From: Sulfurospirillum diekertiae
GTDB lineage: Bacteria; Campylobacterota; Campylobacteria; Campylobacterales; Sulfurospirillaceae
DNA: 64,000 bases
Direction: 5' to 3'
Assembly: GCF_002309535.1 (NCBI RefSeq)
Contig: NZ_CP023275.1
Span: forward strand, 2,604,001 to 2,668,000
A program made the translations under genes and the position numbers. The first letter of the stretch is position 1, and every line of letters starts with the position of its first letter. The notes under the pieces were generated by a model. The model had not been told where the DNA came from and did no database searches. It was given only the letters and a program-made list of their open reading frames with translations. Below, piece by piece: positions 55,361-63,932 of the stretch.

Positions 55361-55864
55361 ATGTATTTAATATTGGTTGCAAGTCTCAATGAAAATATGA
55401 AGTTAGCCCACACCATTGAAAAAAGCCTAGAAACGATGGGAATTCAAAGTCAAATCATCAATTTAGTCGATCTTGACATAACGCTTTACGATAGCGCAAA
55501 AGAGCTCAACGATGGCATTCCAAGCAAGATCGTTGCACTCTCAGAACAGATGAAAAACGCCTCAGGGTACATCATTGTATCGCCCGAGTACAACTACTCC
55601 ATTCCACCGTCCCTCACCAATGTCATCGCGTGGTTATCCCGAAGCGGTGAAAATTTTAGAGAACTCTTCACCCTCAAATACGTTCAACTTGCCACCCACT
55701 CAGGAAGTGGCGGCAATGACGTCTGTAATGCGATGCGTTCACAGTTCTCCAAACTCGGAGCCATCGTTGCGCCCAGAGAGATTGTAGCAACGTATGATAA
55801 AAAAGTCGAAGAAGGAAGTTTAAAGAGAATCTTGACACAGTTTGTGGGGATTTCACAAAAGTAG
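55361..55864 (+). CDS. NADPH-dependent FMN reductase family protein
   Basis: 167 residues with a flavodoxin-like fold. The SPEYNYSIPPSLTNVIAWLSR segment (about 73-93) and the LATHSGSGGNDVCNAMRSQF loop (about 110-129) are the FMN-binding signatures. It should reduce FMN, azo compounds, quinones or chromate with NAD(P)H. Own promoter with near-consensus -35 and -10. Confidence 0.88.
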   Translation: MYLILVASLNENMKLAHTIEKSLETMGIQSQIINLVDLDITLYDSAKELNDGIPSKIVALSEQMKNASGYIIVSPEYNYSIPPSLTNVIAWLSRSGENFRELFTLKYVQLATHSGSGGNDVCNAMRSQFSKLGAIVAPREIVATYDKKVEEGSLKRILTQFVGISQK

Positions 55865-55898
55865 TAGTACTTTTAGATAGCAAAAGAAAGGGTAAATT

Positions 55899-55910
55899 TT
55901 TACATGTAAA
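55899..55910. repeat. TTTACATGTAAA palindrome, exact
   Basis: 34 nt after the FMN reductase stop, followed by GTTGCCC; the segment may also act as a weak terminator, GGTAAAT upstream of it being partly complementary. Confidence 0.9.
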
Positions 55911-55954
55911 GTTGCCCTTATTTTCCTATTGTTATTTCATTGACTTATCAATAC

Positions 55955-55988
55955 TTGTCTTGACAATTAAATAGTTGCTCGTTATAAT
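55955..55988 (+). promoter_or_regulatory. Consensus promoter with overlapping operator, MarR-SDR operon
   Basis: TTGACA (55960-55965), 17 nt, TATAAT (55983-55988): a perfect sigma-70 promoter. TTGTC-TT-GACAA (55955-55966) is an inverted repeat over the -35, well placed for a repressor such as the MarR protein encoded downstream. Confidence 0.75.
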
Positions 55989-56006
55989 GCATCGAAAGGA
56001 GTAACC

Positions 56007-56444
56007 ATGAACTTTGATATGGACAATTCTTTAGGATTTATTCTTAACAAAACCGCCCTCTTTTCCAAAGCGCATTTCAATAATCTTATCAAACCGTACG
56101 ATATTTCGCCCGAACAGTGGTCGCTCATTTTTCGTGTTGTGGAACGAAGCGGTCTGACGCAAAAAGAGCTTTCCGATTCGACCTACAAAGATCAGGCCAA
56201 TATCACGAGAAGCATTGACCGTTTGGAGCAAAAAGGATTATTGAAACGCATCGAACACCCGAGTGACCGTAGGTCTTTTCAACTGATTCCCACGCAAGAA
56301 GCGCTCACGCTTGTGGAGCAGGTCGTGCCGCTTTCTCAAGCATTTAACCAACGCCTCAGCAAAGGTTTGAGTGAAGCAGAGGCGCAAATGCTCATCGTAT
56401 TACTCAAAAAAGTGCATCATACTTTAGAAGGAGAACCATGTTAA
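56007..56444 (+). CDS. MarR-family transcriptional regulator
   Basis: 145 residues with the winged helix-turn-helix of MarR: SGLTQKELSDSTYKDQANITRSIDRLEQKGLLKRIEHPSDRRSF spans the recognition helix and wing, with the DRR tip. No cysteine that would give thiol sensing in the N-terminal helix. It overlaps the SDR gene by 7 nt and probably represses its own perfect promoter (55955-55988). Confidence 0.92.
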   Translation: MNFDMDNSLGFILNKTALFSKAHFNNLIKPYDISPEQWSLIFRVVERSGLTQKELSDSTYKDQANITRSIDRLEQKGLLKRIEHPSDRRSFQLIPTQEALTLVEQVVPLSQAFNQRLSKGLSEAEAQMLIVLLKKVHHTLEGEPC

Positions 56445-57148
56445 CCCATAAAACTGTTTTAATTACTGGAGCAAACGGCGGACTAGGCACCGCACTGCTC
56501 AAAGAAGCTCTCGCGCACAATGCCAAAAAAATTTACGCATGCGTACGTGACCCGCAAAAGGCTGAGGCGCTGAAATCACTTGATCCACGCGTTGAAGTGC
56601 TCCCGCTTGTCACCACCGATCCCTCAAGCGTTCAGCATCTCGCATCGGTTGTAGGTACCATTGATGTTTTGATCAATAATGCCGGCGTTAACAGCGAAAA
56701 ACGGATTTTAGAGCCGTGCATGAGCGACTTTGAAACCAATGTTTTTGGAACACTAAATATGTGTCGTACGTTTGAAAACAAAATCGCCCATCAAGGCGCT
56801 ATCATCAATATCAGTTCCATTTTGGCACTGGTGAATTTACCCGTCATGGGACTTTACTGTGCCTCTAAAAGCGCGCTTCATTCGATCACTCAAGCCTTGA
56901 GAGCAGAGTTTGCCCTCAAACACATCGACGTTTACGAAGTTTTCCCAGGACCCATGGATACCAAAATGACACAAAACCAAGTGTTCGATAAAGCCGATAC
57001 CAAAGACGTTGCGCAGGAAATTTGGGCAGGCTACAAAGCAAAAACATTTGAAATCTATCCCGACGCTGCCGCCAAAGGCATGAAAGAAGGACTTCTTCAC
57101 GCACCCGAAGCCATCATCGCCGAATGTGCCAAATCGATTTTAGGCTAA
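56438..57148 (+). CDS. Short-chain dehydrogenase/reductase
   Basis: 236 residues with the classical SDR set: NAD(P)-binding TGANGGLG (about 10-17), NNAGVN (about 83-88), catalytic Ser in NISSI (about 128), and YCASK (about 141-145) for the Tyr-x3-Lys pair. The substrate is unspecified. Encoded behind a MarR regulator, so probably an inducible aldehyde, ketone or quinone detoxification enzyme (inference). Confidence 0.9.
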   Translation: MLTHKTVLITGANGGLGTALLKEALAHNAKKIYACVRDPQKAEALKSLDPRVEVLPLVTTDPSSVQHLASVVGTIDVLINNAGVNSEKRILEPCMSDFETNVFGTLNMCRTFENKIAHQGAIINISSILALVNLPVMGLYCASKSALHSITQALRAEFALKHIDVYEVFPGPMDTKMTQNQVFDKADTKDVAQEIWAGYKAKTFEIYPDAAAKGMKEGLLHAPEAIIAECAKSILG

Positions 57149-57149
57149 G

Positions 57150-57161
57150 TTTACATGTAAA
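57150..57161. repeat. TTTACATGTAAA palindrome, exact
   Basis: Begins 1 nt after the SDR stop and marks the left side of an AT-rich gene. Confidence 0.9.
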
Positions 57162-57290
57162 TATAACAAAAATTAAAAGTTTGGCTCAGACCTTTTTTCT
57201 TCTTTTTTTGTTCCATTCTTAATTATTATTTTCTTAATGTGTTGAGATTATAATACAATGCTTAATCAAAATAAAATTTAGGAAGCAATA

Positions 57291-58646
57291 ATGTCAAAAT
57301 GGTCTGAGAATTACTCCACTCATGTGTTTCATCAAACTTGGAACGATTTTAAAGATAAAATCAAGTCAATCAACAGTGAAGAGATAGCAGATCAAACATT
57401 ATTACTTGAGCTTGCACGAGTTAATAAGGTAATTCAATATACTGAAGATTATTTAAAATTAATTGACCCTGATTTGAATAGCCTCGCTGTTTTAACCCCT
57501 CTCAATAATTCCATTGTGACAGCAAATACCGAAATTACAAATTTTATTGCAAATAGAAATATCGGACATATTCAAAATGCAAATACTCACCTCGACACAT
57601 TTTTAGTACAACTTAAACAAATTAATACCATTCTTCCATCAATAACTAAAGAGTCTATTAATTCAATAATCACTAGCTATGATAAAGCAATTTCTGACGC
57701 ACTCAAACAAATAGATTTACCTACAACAATAAGTGCAAGTCAAGCTATCAATGATTTAAAGAATGAGCTGATAGATAAAGAAGACAGTATAAAATCAAAA
57801 ATAGATTTAATGGTTCAAGAGAGTGAAACAAAAACTAATGAAATTACCATTTTTCATGATAAAACTTTAATTGGTAATGATGCTACAAAAGTTACTATTG
57901 AAGAAGCAAAAAAAGACATTATACGAGATGTGGAAGATGCTAAAAATAAGCTAACTAATGTGTCAAGAGAAATTGTAGAGTTAGACAAATTTTATATTAG
58001 AATTTTTGGAAAACCTGATGAGAGTGATGAGTCAAAAACGAGTGGATTAAAATATGAACTTGACACAAGAGTCACAAATTTGGATAATTTGGAAAAAAGC
58101 CAACAGAAAAAATATGAAGCTTTAGTTACGCAAATTGAAGATTTGTTGTCAGGGGCAACAAGTGTTGGTCTAACAAAAGCCTATGGAGATGAAAGAAAAA
58201 AATTTAAAACACCAATCATAATGTGGAATATTGTTTTTATAGTTTCACTCATTGGTATGTCTGTAATGTCATTTTTATCTTTAAAAGGTTTGGTAACTCT
58301 TGATGATTTAGTCAAGCAAATTTTTCATTCATTGCCTATTATTGCTCCTCTAATTTGGTTAGCCTTATATGCAAGTAAAAGACGAAGTGAAAATCAAAGG
58401 CTTGAACAAGAATATGCCCATAAAGAAGCCCTAGCCAAGTCTTATAGTAGTTATAAACAACAAATTGAAGAATTAGATCAGGAAGACAAAGTTTTAATTA
58501 TTAAACTATTAGAAAGTACTATAAATACTATTTCTTATAATGTGAGTGAAGTCCTAGATAAAAAGCATGGAGACACTTTACCTATACAAGAGCTCATAAA
58601 AAGTATAACTGAATTAAAAAGTATGGTGCCAACAATAAAACCATAA
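57291..58646 (+). CDS. AT-rich coiled-coil membrane protein of unknown function
   Basis: 451 residues. Residues 1-300 are almost entirely helical, with heptad-like Asn/Lys/Asp-rich stretches. Two hydrophobic helices (about 305-330 and 343-362) are followed by another coiled coil (about 365-451). No enzymatic motif is seen. It lacks a signal peptide, so the long N-terminal coil is probably cytoplasmic. Much lower GC than the flanking SDR and CusA genes points to recent acquisition. Its -10 TATAAT is at 57249 and GGAAG precedes ATG 57291. TTTACATGTAAA copies flank it on both sides. Large coiled-coil/membrane proteins of this sort occur in phage-defence systems, but nothing here proves that. Confidence 0.65.
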   Translation: MSKWSENYSTHVFHQTWNDFKDKIKSINSEEIADQTLLLELARVNKVIQYTEDYLKLIDPDLNSLAVLTPLNNSIVTANTEITNFIANRNIGHIQNANTHLDTFLVQLKQINTILPSITKESINSIITSYDKAISDALKQIDLPTTISASQAINDLKNELIDKEDSIKSKIDLMVQESETKTNEITIFHDKTLIGNDATKVTIEEAKKDIIRDVEDAKNKLTNVSREIVELDKFYIRIFGKPDESDESKTSGLKYELDTRVTNLDNLEKSQQKKYEALVTQIEDLLSGATSVGLTKAYGDERKKFKTPIIMWNIVFIVSLIGMSVMSFLSLKGLVTLDDLVKQIFHSLPIIAPLIWLALYASKRRSENQRLEQEYAHKEALAKSYSSYKQQIEELDQEDKVLIIKLLESTINTISYNVSEVLDKKHGDTLPIQELIKSITELKSMVPTIKP

Positions 58647-58650
58647 ACTA

Positions 58651-58684
58651 TCTTTACATGTAAGGATTTCTCCTTACATGTAAA
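58651..58684. terminator. Hairpin built from two TTTACATGTAAA-type palindromes
   Basis: TTTACATGTAAGGA (58653-58666) and TCCTTACATGTAAA (58671-58684) are perfect 14-bp arms around a 4-nt loop, with further T/A at each side. It lies between convergent gene ends at 58646 and 58691 and should act as a bidirectional terminator; each arm also contains a near copy of the palindrome. Confidence 0.8.
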
Positions 58685-58690
58685 ACCCTC

Positions 58691-61600
58691 TCACTCCTCG
58701 ATTTTCTGCATCCGATAATACAGCACTGGAATCACCAAAAGTGTCAAAATAGCCGAACTCACCACACCGCCGATCATTGGGGCGGCGATGCGTTGCATGA
58801 CTTCACTTCCGACACCGTTTAACCACATAATGGGCAAAAGTCCACCAAGGATGGCAAACACAGTCATCAGTTTGGGGCGGACTCTTAGCACTGCGCCTTC
58901 AAAGATGGCTTCTTGCACCGCCTCTTTGGTTTTATGCTTTACATGTAAAAGTGCTTCTTCAAGGTAGATGATCATCACGATCGCCGTTTCCACTGCGATG
59001 CCGATGAGCGCTAAAAAGCCTACAATAACGGCAATGGAGAGATTAAAGTTCAGATAATCCACATACAAAAACCCACCCACAGCGGCGAGCGGCAAGGTCA
59101 AAAAGACCAAAAGCGCATTTTTAAACGAACCAAGTCCTAAGTAAATGAGCATAAACGTGACCAAAAGCGTGAGCGGAAGAATGAACTGTAAGCGCTCCAT
59201 TGCACTCTCTAGGTACTCGCTCTCCCCTGCCCAACCGATGTAAAAACCTGTTGGAAGCTCCACGCTCTCTTTGAGGATTTTGCTCGCTTCCTCTTTATAT
59301 GTTTTAGACGAAAAGCCCTCTTTCATGGTAATGTAGATGTAGTTGACTTTCTTGCCCATCTCCGACTTCAGCTCACTTGCCCCCACATCATAACTAAGAT
59401 CTACAAAATGCCCAAGGCGTTGAAATCCATACGGTGTTTTGATGGTGAGTTCACTGATGGCACTCAGGTCTTTACGACTCTCCTCTTCCAACCTTAGTGT
59501 GATAGCATAACGTTCAATACCTTGGTAAAGGGTGGTCACTTTTGAGCCGCCGATGGCACTGTCCACAAAGTTTAGAACATCGTCTTTACTCAGCCCATAC
59601 GCGGCAATATTTTCAGGTTTGAGCGTCATATTGAGGTAGTAGCCACTGTTCGCTTTGTCCGCAAAAACACTTTTAGTTCCTTCATAGTTGGCAAGCACAC
59701 TGGCGATTTTGTTCGCACTATCTTCTAGCGCTTGGTCATTGTCGCCATACAGTTTGATGCCAAGTGGCGTTCTTATACCAGTAATAAGCATGTCAATACG
59801 TCCGCGAATCGGGTATGTCCACGAGTTGACAAGCCCCGTCATTTGAAGCTGTTCGTTCATCTCATCTCTCAGCTTTTCATACGTCATGCCCTCTCTCCAC
59901 TGCTCTTTGGGTTTGAGCTGTATGATGGTTTCTATCATCGAAAGTGGAGCGGGGTCTGTTGCACTCTCGGCACGCCCTGCTTTGGCAAAGGTGCTTTCCA
60001 CTTCGGGAAAACTTTTGATGATCTCATTGCTTTTTTGTGCGTATTCCTTAGCGAGCTCGATGTTAATGCCAAAAGGCGTGACGGGCATATACATAAAGGT
60101 TTGCTCATTCAGAGGTGGCATAAACTCCCAACGCTGTTTCGTAAAAGTATGATACCCCAACACCAAAAAGCCGATAAACGCAACCATAGCAATATACCAA
60201 AAACGCATATGCAGTTTCAAAAGTGGCGCATAAACCCAGATAAAAAAGCGGTTGAGCGGATTTTTATGTTCTTCAAGAATTTTGCCTTTGACAAAATAAA
60301 GCATCAAAAGCGGAACAAGGGTAATGGAAAGCACCGCGCCAATGAGCATTGCAAAGGTTTTGGTGTACGCCAACGGCTTAAAGAGCGCACCTTCTTGCCC
60401 ACTGAGCGTAAAGATAGGTAGAAAACTAACCACGATCAGCAACAGTGCAAAAAAGATCGGGCGTCCGACTTGTTTGGACGAAGCAATGATGATGGCTTTG
60501 CGCTCTTCCTCGCTTTTAGGCTCGCCGTGCGAAAGCTTTTTATGCACGTTTTCGATCATCACGATACACGCATCGACCATCGCACCAATGGCAATGGCAA
60601 TGCCGCCCAAACTCATGATGTTCGACTCCAGCCCAAAAAGCTTCATCGCCAAAAAGGTCAAAGCGATGGTAAGAGGTAGAACGATAATGACGACTAAAGC
60701 GCTTCTAAAATGAAGCAAAAAGAGCATCACAACGGCTAAAACAACGATGCTCTCTTCAAAAAGGGCGCGCTTAAGATTGTTGATCGCTTTGGTGATGAGA
60801 TCGCTCCTATCGTAGGTTGTGACCACTTCCACATCGTTTACATGTAAAGATGCCAGCTTCTCTTTGACCGCTTGAATGACCTTGTACGCATTTTCTTTGT
60901 AGCGCACCACGACGACACCGCCAACGACTTCACCCTCTCCATTGAGTTCCGCCACACCGCTTCGATACGTTGGCACGATACGAGCATCTGCAATGTCAGA
61001 GAGTTTCAGAGGAATGCCATTCACCGTTTTGATGGTAATGCCTGCTATCTCGTCCAAAGAGCGCGCAAACCCTCTGGCTTGAACGATCTGCTCAAACCCA
61101 TTTTCAAGCACGACTCGACCGCCGAGGTCATTGTTGTTTTTGGAAAGTGCATTCATCAGATCATCGATGCTGAGATCATATTTGTAGAGTGCATCTTGGT
61201 GCAATGTGATCTCATAGTCTTTGACATACCCACCTACACTGGCAACCTCACTGACCCCTTCAACACCCAAAAGGGCGTAGCGGTAGAGGTAGTCTTGAAT
61301 ACTTCGAAGCTCCTCAAGACTGCGATTGTGAGACTTAAGTGCATACTCAAACGCCCAGCCAATGCCCGTGGCATCAGGTCCAAGCTTGATGGTCGCACTT
61401 TTAGGCGCGTTTTTAGAGACATTTTGGATGACTTCATTCACCCGATCTCTCGCCCAGTAAAGGTCCGTACCCTCTTCAAAAATGATGTAAACAATGGCGT
61501 TTTCATACGACGTAAACGCACGCACCGTTTTGGTTTTGGCTGTTGCTAAAAGGGCATTGGTCAGCTCATAAATGATCTGATCTTCGATGATTTTGGGTGA

Positions 61601-61768
61601 CTGACCCAAATACTTGACATTGACGATGACTTGCGGTGGCGTAAGATCAGGCAAAGCGTCCAGTGGTGTCTGTCTGATCGCCCAGTACGACAAAAATGCA
61701 CCAATGAGCAAAGCGATAAGAAGGAGTGCTTTGTTTTTGACACTCTTTTCAATGATGCTCTCGATCAT
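58691..61768 (-). CDS. cusA: CusA-type copper/silver RND efflux pump
   Basis: 1025 residues, 12 membrane helices, heavy-metal RND class. Proton-relay GAMVDACIVMIEN (Asp399) and the LSMIETIIQLKP and RIDMLITGIRTPLG blocks are present. Met561, Met611 and Met660 have the 50 and 49 residue spacing of the CusA copper-binding methionines (M573, M623, M672), so Cu(I)/Ag(I) specificity is likely. Last gene of a TolC-CusB-CusA operon with 4-nt overlaps. Two TTTACATGTAAA palindromes lie inside it: one at 60837 in a loop (LHVN) and one at 58938 (LHVK). Confidence 0.92.
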   Translation of the reverse strand: MIESIIEKSVKNKALLLIALLIGAFLSYWAIRQTPLDALPDLTPPQVIVNVKYLGQSPKIIEDQIIYELTNALLATAKTKTVRAFTSYENAIVYIIFEEGTDLYWARDRVNEVIQNVSKNAPKSATIKLGPDATGIGWAFEYALKSHNRSLEELRSIQDYLYRYALLGVEGVSEVASVGGYVKDYEITLHQDALYKYDLSIDDLMNALSKNNNDLGGRVVLENGFEQIVQARGFARSLDEIAGITIKTVNGIPLKLSDIADARIVPTYRSGVAELNGEGEVVGGVVVVRYKENAYKVIQAVKEKLASLHVNDVEVVTTYDRSDLITKAINNLKRALFEESIVVLAVVMLFLLHFRSALVVIIVLPLTIALTFLAMKLFGLESNIMSLGGIAIAIGAMVDACIVMIENVHKKLSHGEPKSEEERKAIIIASSKQVGRPIFFALLLIVVSFLPIFTLSGQEGALFKPLAYTKTFAMLIGAVLSITLVPLLMLYFVKGKILEEHKNPLNRFFIWVYAPLLKLHMRFWYIAMVAFIGFLVLGYHTFTKQRWEFMPPLNEQTFMYMPVTPFGINIELAKEYAQKSNEIIKSFPEVESTFAKAGRAESATDPAPLSMIETIIQLKPKEQWREGMTYEKLRDEMNEQLQMTGLVNSWTYPIRGRIDMLITGIRTPLGIKLYGDNDQALEDSANKIASVLANYEGTKSVFADKANSGYYLNMTLKPENIAAYGLSKDDVLNFVDSAIGGSKVTTLYQGIERYAITLRLEEESRKDLSAISELTIKTPYGFQRLGHFVDLSYDVGASELKSEMGKKVNYIYITMKEGFSSKTYKEEASKILKESVELPTGFYIGWAGESEYLESAMERLQFILPLTLLVTFMLIYLGLGSFKNALLVFLTLPLAAVGGFLYVDYLNFNLSIAVIVGFLALIGIAVETAIVMIIYLEEALLHVKHKTKEAVQEAIFEGAVLRVRPKLMTVFAILGGLLPIMWLNGVGSEVMQRIAAPMIGGVVSSAILTLLVIPVLYYRMQKIEE
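58938..58949. repeat. TTTACATGTAAA palindrome, exact, inside cusA
   Basis: Read as LHVK after the helix with YLEEALLHVK. Confidence 0.9.
60837..60848. repeat. TTTACATGTAAA palindrome, exact, inside cusA
   Basis: Read as LHVN at residues 308-311, in a surface loop of the porter domain. Confidence 0.9.
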
Positions 61769-62751
61769 TGCATTGCCCCGCCATTGTTTTGAGCATCGGC
61801 GTCAAACATAAAGAGCGCGTTTGAGACAACCACATCGCCCTCTTTTAGCCCTGAGATAATCTCAAAAGTGTCGTTATTAAGGCGTTTGGCTTCAATCTCT
61901 CGTGGCTCATACTCGCCCTCAAATTCACCTTTGACAAACACGCTCGTCTTCGCACCCTTTGTCATCACCGCACTTTTTGGAAGCGCTAAATACTCACGCT
62001 TGGCTGTTCCAAATCTCGCTTTGGCAAATGCGTTTTCGTAGATTTCAAGGTCTTTATTGTCAATGACTAAGCGTACATCCACACTTTTCGTTTGTGGGTC
62101 AACTTTGGGGTAGATAAAGTCGATTTTGGCTTTGTAAGGCTTTGAATTCATATCAAAAAAGATGTCGGCACTTTGCGCACGTTTAACAAAATCAAGGTCT
62201 TTTTCATACACTTTGACGATAAGCCATAAGTTCGTGTAGTCACTGATCTCGTAGAGTTTCATCCCTTTGGGAACGAACGCACCTTGGTTGACTGCTTTTT
62301 GGGTTACGATGCCACTGTAGGGCGAAACAATGGTGATGCTTTCAGGTACATTTTTATCCGCGATGATCTTCTGGATGGTCTTCTCATCGACCCCTAAAAG
62401 TTTGAGCTTTTGCGTGATGCTCTGCACCATACTGTCACTTTTAATGCGTAATGCGTTGATAAGCTCCAACTCCGCGGTGTAAATTTCTTGCGAATAGAGC
62501 TTCGCCAAAGGTTCACCTTTTTTAACACTCGTAAAACTTTTGTTCACGTAAAGCGTTTCGATAAACGCGTCATAACGCAAACTCACTTCTTTGACATTTT
62601 CTTCATTGGCTTTGGTGTAGCCGTAAAACTCTTTGGCAGAGCCTTCCAACACTTTTTTCACTTCAATGGTTTTGACATTGAAAATCTGCTTGGCATCAAG
62701 CTGAGCGCCTAAAAGTAGGAGTGCTCCTAAAATGAGATGGGTGACTTTCAT
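61765..62751 (-). CDS. cusB: CusB-type periplasmic adaptor
   Basis: 328 residues. Signal peptide (about 1-19, ending LLGAQLDA), half-lipoyl and alpha-hairpin region (about 60-140), YSGIVTQKAVNQGAFVPKGM for the second lipoyl half, then beta-barrel (DIFFDMNSKPYKAKIDFIYP) and membrane-proximal domains. It overlaps cusA by 4 nt and the outer-membrane gene by 4 nt. It is shorter than enterobacterial CusB (about 400 residues), lacking the N-terminal Met-rich extension, so metal handover must rely on other residues or on a chaperone not seen here. Confidence 0.9.
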   Translation of the reverse strand: MKVTHLILGALLLLGAQLDAKQIFNVKTIEVKKVLEGSAKEFYGYTKANEENVKEVSLRYDAFIETLYVNKSFTSVKKGEPLAKLYSQEIYTAELELINALRIKSDSMVQSITQKLKLLGVDEKTIQKIIADKNVPESITIVSPYSGIVTQKAVNQGAFVPKGMKLYEISDYTNLWLIVKVYEKDLDFVKRAQSADIFFDMNSKPYKAKIDFIYPKVDPQTKSVDVRLVIDNKDLEIYENAFAKARFGTAKREYLALPKSAVMTKGAKTSVFVKGEFEGEYEPREIEAKRLNNDTFEIISGLKEGDVVVSNALFMFDADAQNNGGAMQ

Positions 62752-63932
62752 AGCTCGACTCCTAAAAGGGTGTAGATTTTGATGATAGACTCGTTATACG
62801 CAAACGTGTTAGCGTTGATCTGCTTTTGTGCTTCAATGATTTGCGTAAGTACATTGAGAAGGCTTAAGAGTGCGTCATTTTGAGACAATGCCGTGCTTTG
62901 GAGCACTTCGTACATTTTCTCATTTTCATGTAACACCTCTTTTGCCAAAGAGATTTTGTCGTACTGCAACTCTTTGTTGAGAAGCTCGTCTCTTAGCTCA
63001 AACTGCAAGCTTTTATGCACCGACTGCACACTTTGTTCAGACGAGGCATGGGTGAGTGTGGCTTTTTGGATAGAGGCATTTTCTTTGCCATAAATCGGAA
63101 GCGGTACAGAAACGCCTAAAAAGGCATAATCATCTCTTCCTTGTCTTCGATTGTAGCCAAGCGTTACCGTGACATCGGGTGTTTTATTCGCTTTTTCGTA
63201 ACGTAAATTGAGCAGCTCTTTTTGGCTAATCATTATTTGGGTTTGAAGCTTCGGCGATTTTTCCAAAAGCTTCTCTTCATCACTGAGCGTGTAGGGCAAT
63301 AGTCCATCATGTGTGCTCATCTCAGGCATATGCGCTACGATAATGCTCTCTAACTTTCGCTCTATGGAAGCTTTGTCACGAAGCAGTGTCTTTTTCTCGA
63401 TGGCTAGATTTTTTTGCAAAATTGTATTGTTCAGGGTATCGACATAGTGCGCGCTGGTGGTGTTATAAGCAAGGTGGGCGTTTTTAAGGTCTTCCAACAC
63501 TTTTTCATACTTCATTACCAAAGCAAGGTCTTGGTTGATGCGGATGTAACTTTGCTCCAACACACCAATTTCTTGTTGCATCTCTAATTTTTTGGTTTTA
63601 AGTTCCAGCTTTTTAATCGCCAAATCTTGCAAAGCAATCGACTCTTTGATGTCCAGTTTTCCACCCGTTGGAATTTTTTGAGAAAGAGAAATCGCCTCAT
63701 TTTGGGCGTCTTTATCTCTTGTGAGAGGCTCATTTAAAAAGATGTCGTTGACCCCAAGAGAGAGCATAGGGTTTTCCCAAATCTTGCTTATATCAACCTC
63801 TTTTTCAAGTGCGCTCACTTCAGCTTCAAGTGCCTTTAACTCATAGTTATGCTCATACGCCAAAGAGGTCAACTCGCTTTGCGCCAAGGCGTAGCCCGAA
63901 AGGGCTACGAGCATGAAAATGACGCGTTTCAT
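62748..63932 (-). CDS. TolC-family outer-membrane channel of the Cus system
   Basis: 394 residues: signal peptide (about 1-17, ending GYALAQ), then the outer-membrane efflux fold with long coiled coils (VSALEKEVDISK, AHLAYNTTSAHYVDTLNN). No lipobox is seen, unlike enterobacterial CusC. It overlaps cusB by 4 nt and starts in the stop codon of the preceding partial gene (TAATG), so at least four genes are in one transcript. It should form the exit duct for copper or silver. Confidence 0.88.
   Translation of the reverse strand: MKRVIFMLVALSGYALAQSELTSLAYEHNYELKALEAEVSALEKEVDISKIWENPMLSLGVNDIFLNEPLTRDKDAQNEAISLSQKIPTGGKLDIKESIALQDLAIKKLELKTKKLEMQQEIGVLEQSYIRINQDLALVMKYEKVLEDLKNAHLAYNTTSAHYVDTLNNTILQKNLAIEKKTLLRDKASIERKLESIIVAHMPEMSTHDGLLPYTLSDEEKLLEKSPKLQTQIMISQKELLNLRYEKANKTPDVTVTLGYNRRQGRDDYAFLGVSVPLPIYGKENASIQKATLTHASSEQSVQSVHKSLQFELRDELLNKELQYDKISLAKEVLHENEKMYEVLQSTALSQNDALLSLLNVLTQIIEAQKQINANTFAYNESIIKIYTLLGVEL

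Noticed and set aside
59732-60713. Long plus-strand open frames over cusA
   Set aside because: Antisense shadows of a well-conserved RND gene; no family signature and no ribosome site.
13184-60848. TTTACATGTAAA as a parS site or a uniform operator
   Set aside because: parS has a CACGTG core and occurs as a few clustered copies near the origin. These copies have an ACATGT core, are dispersed and lie also within genes of unrelated function.
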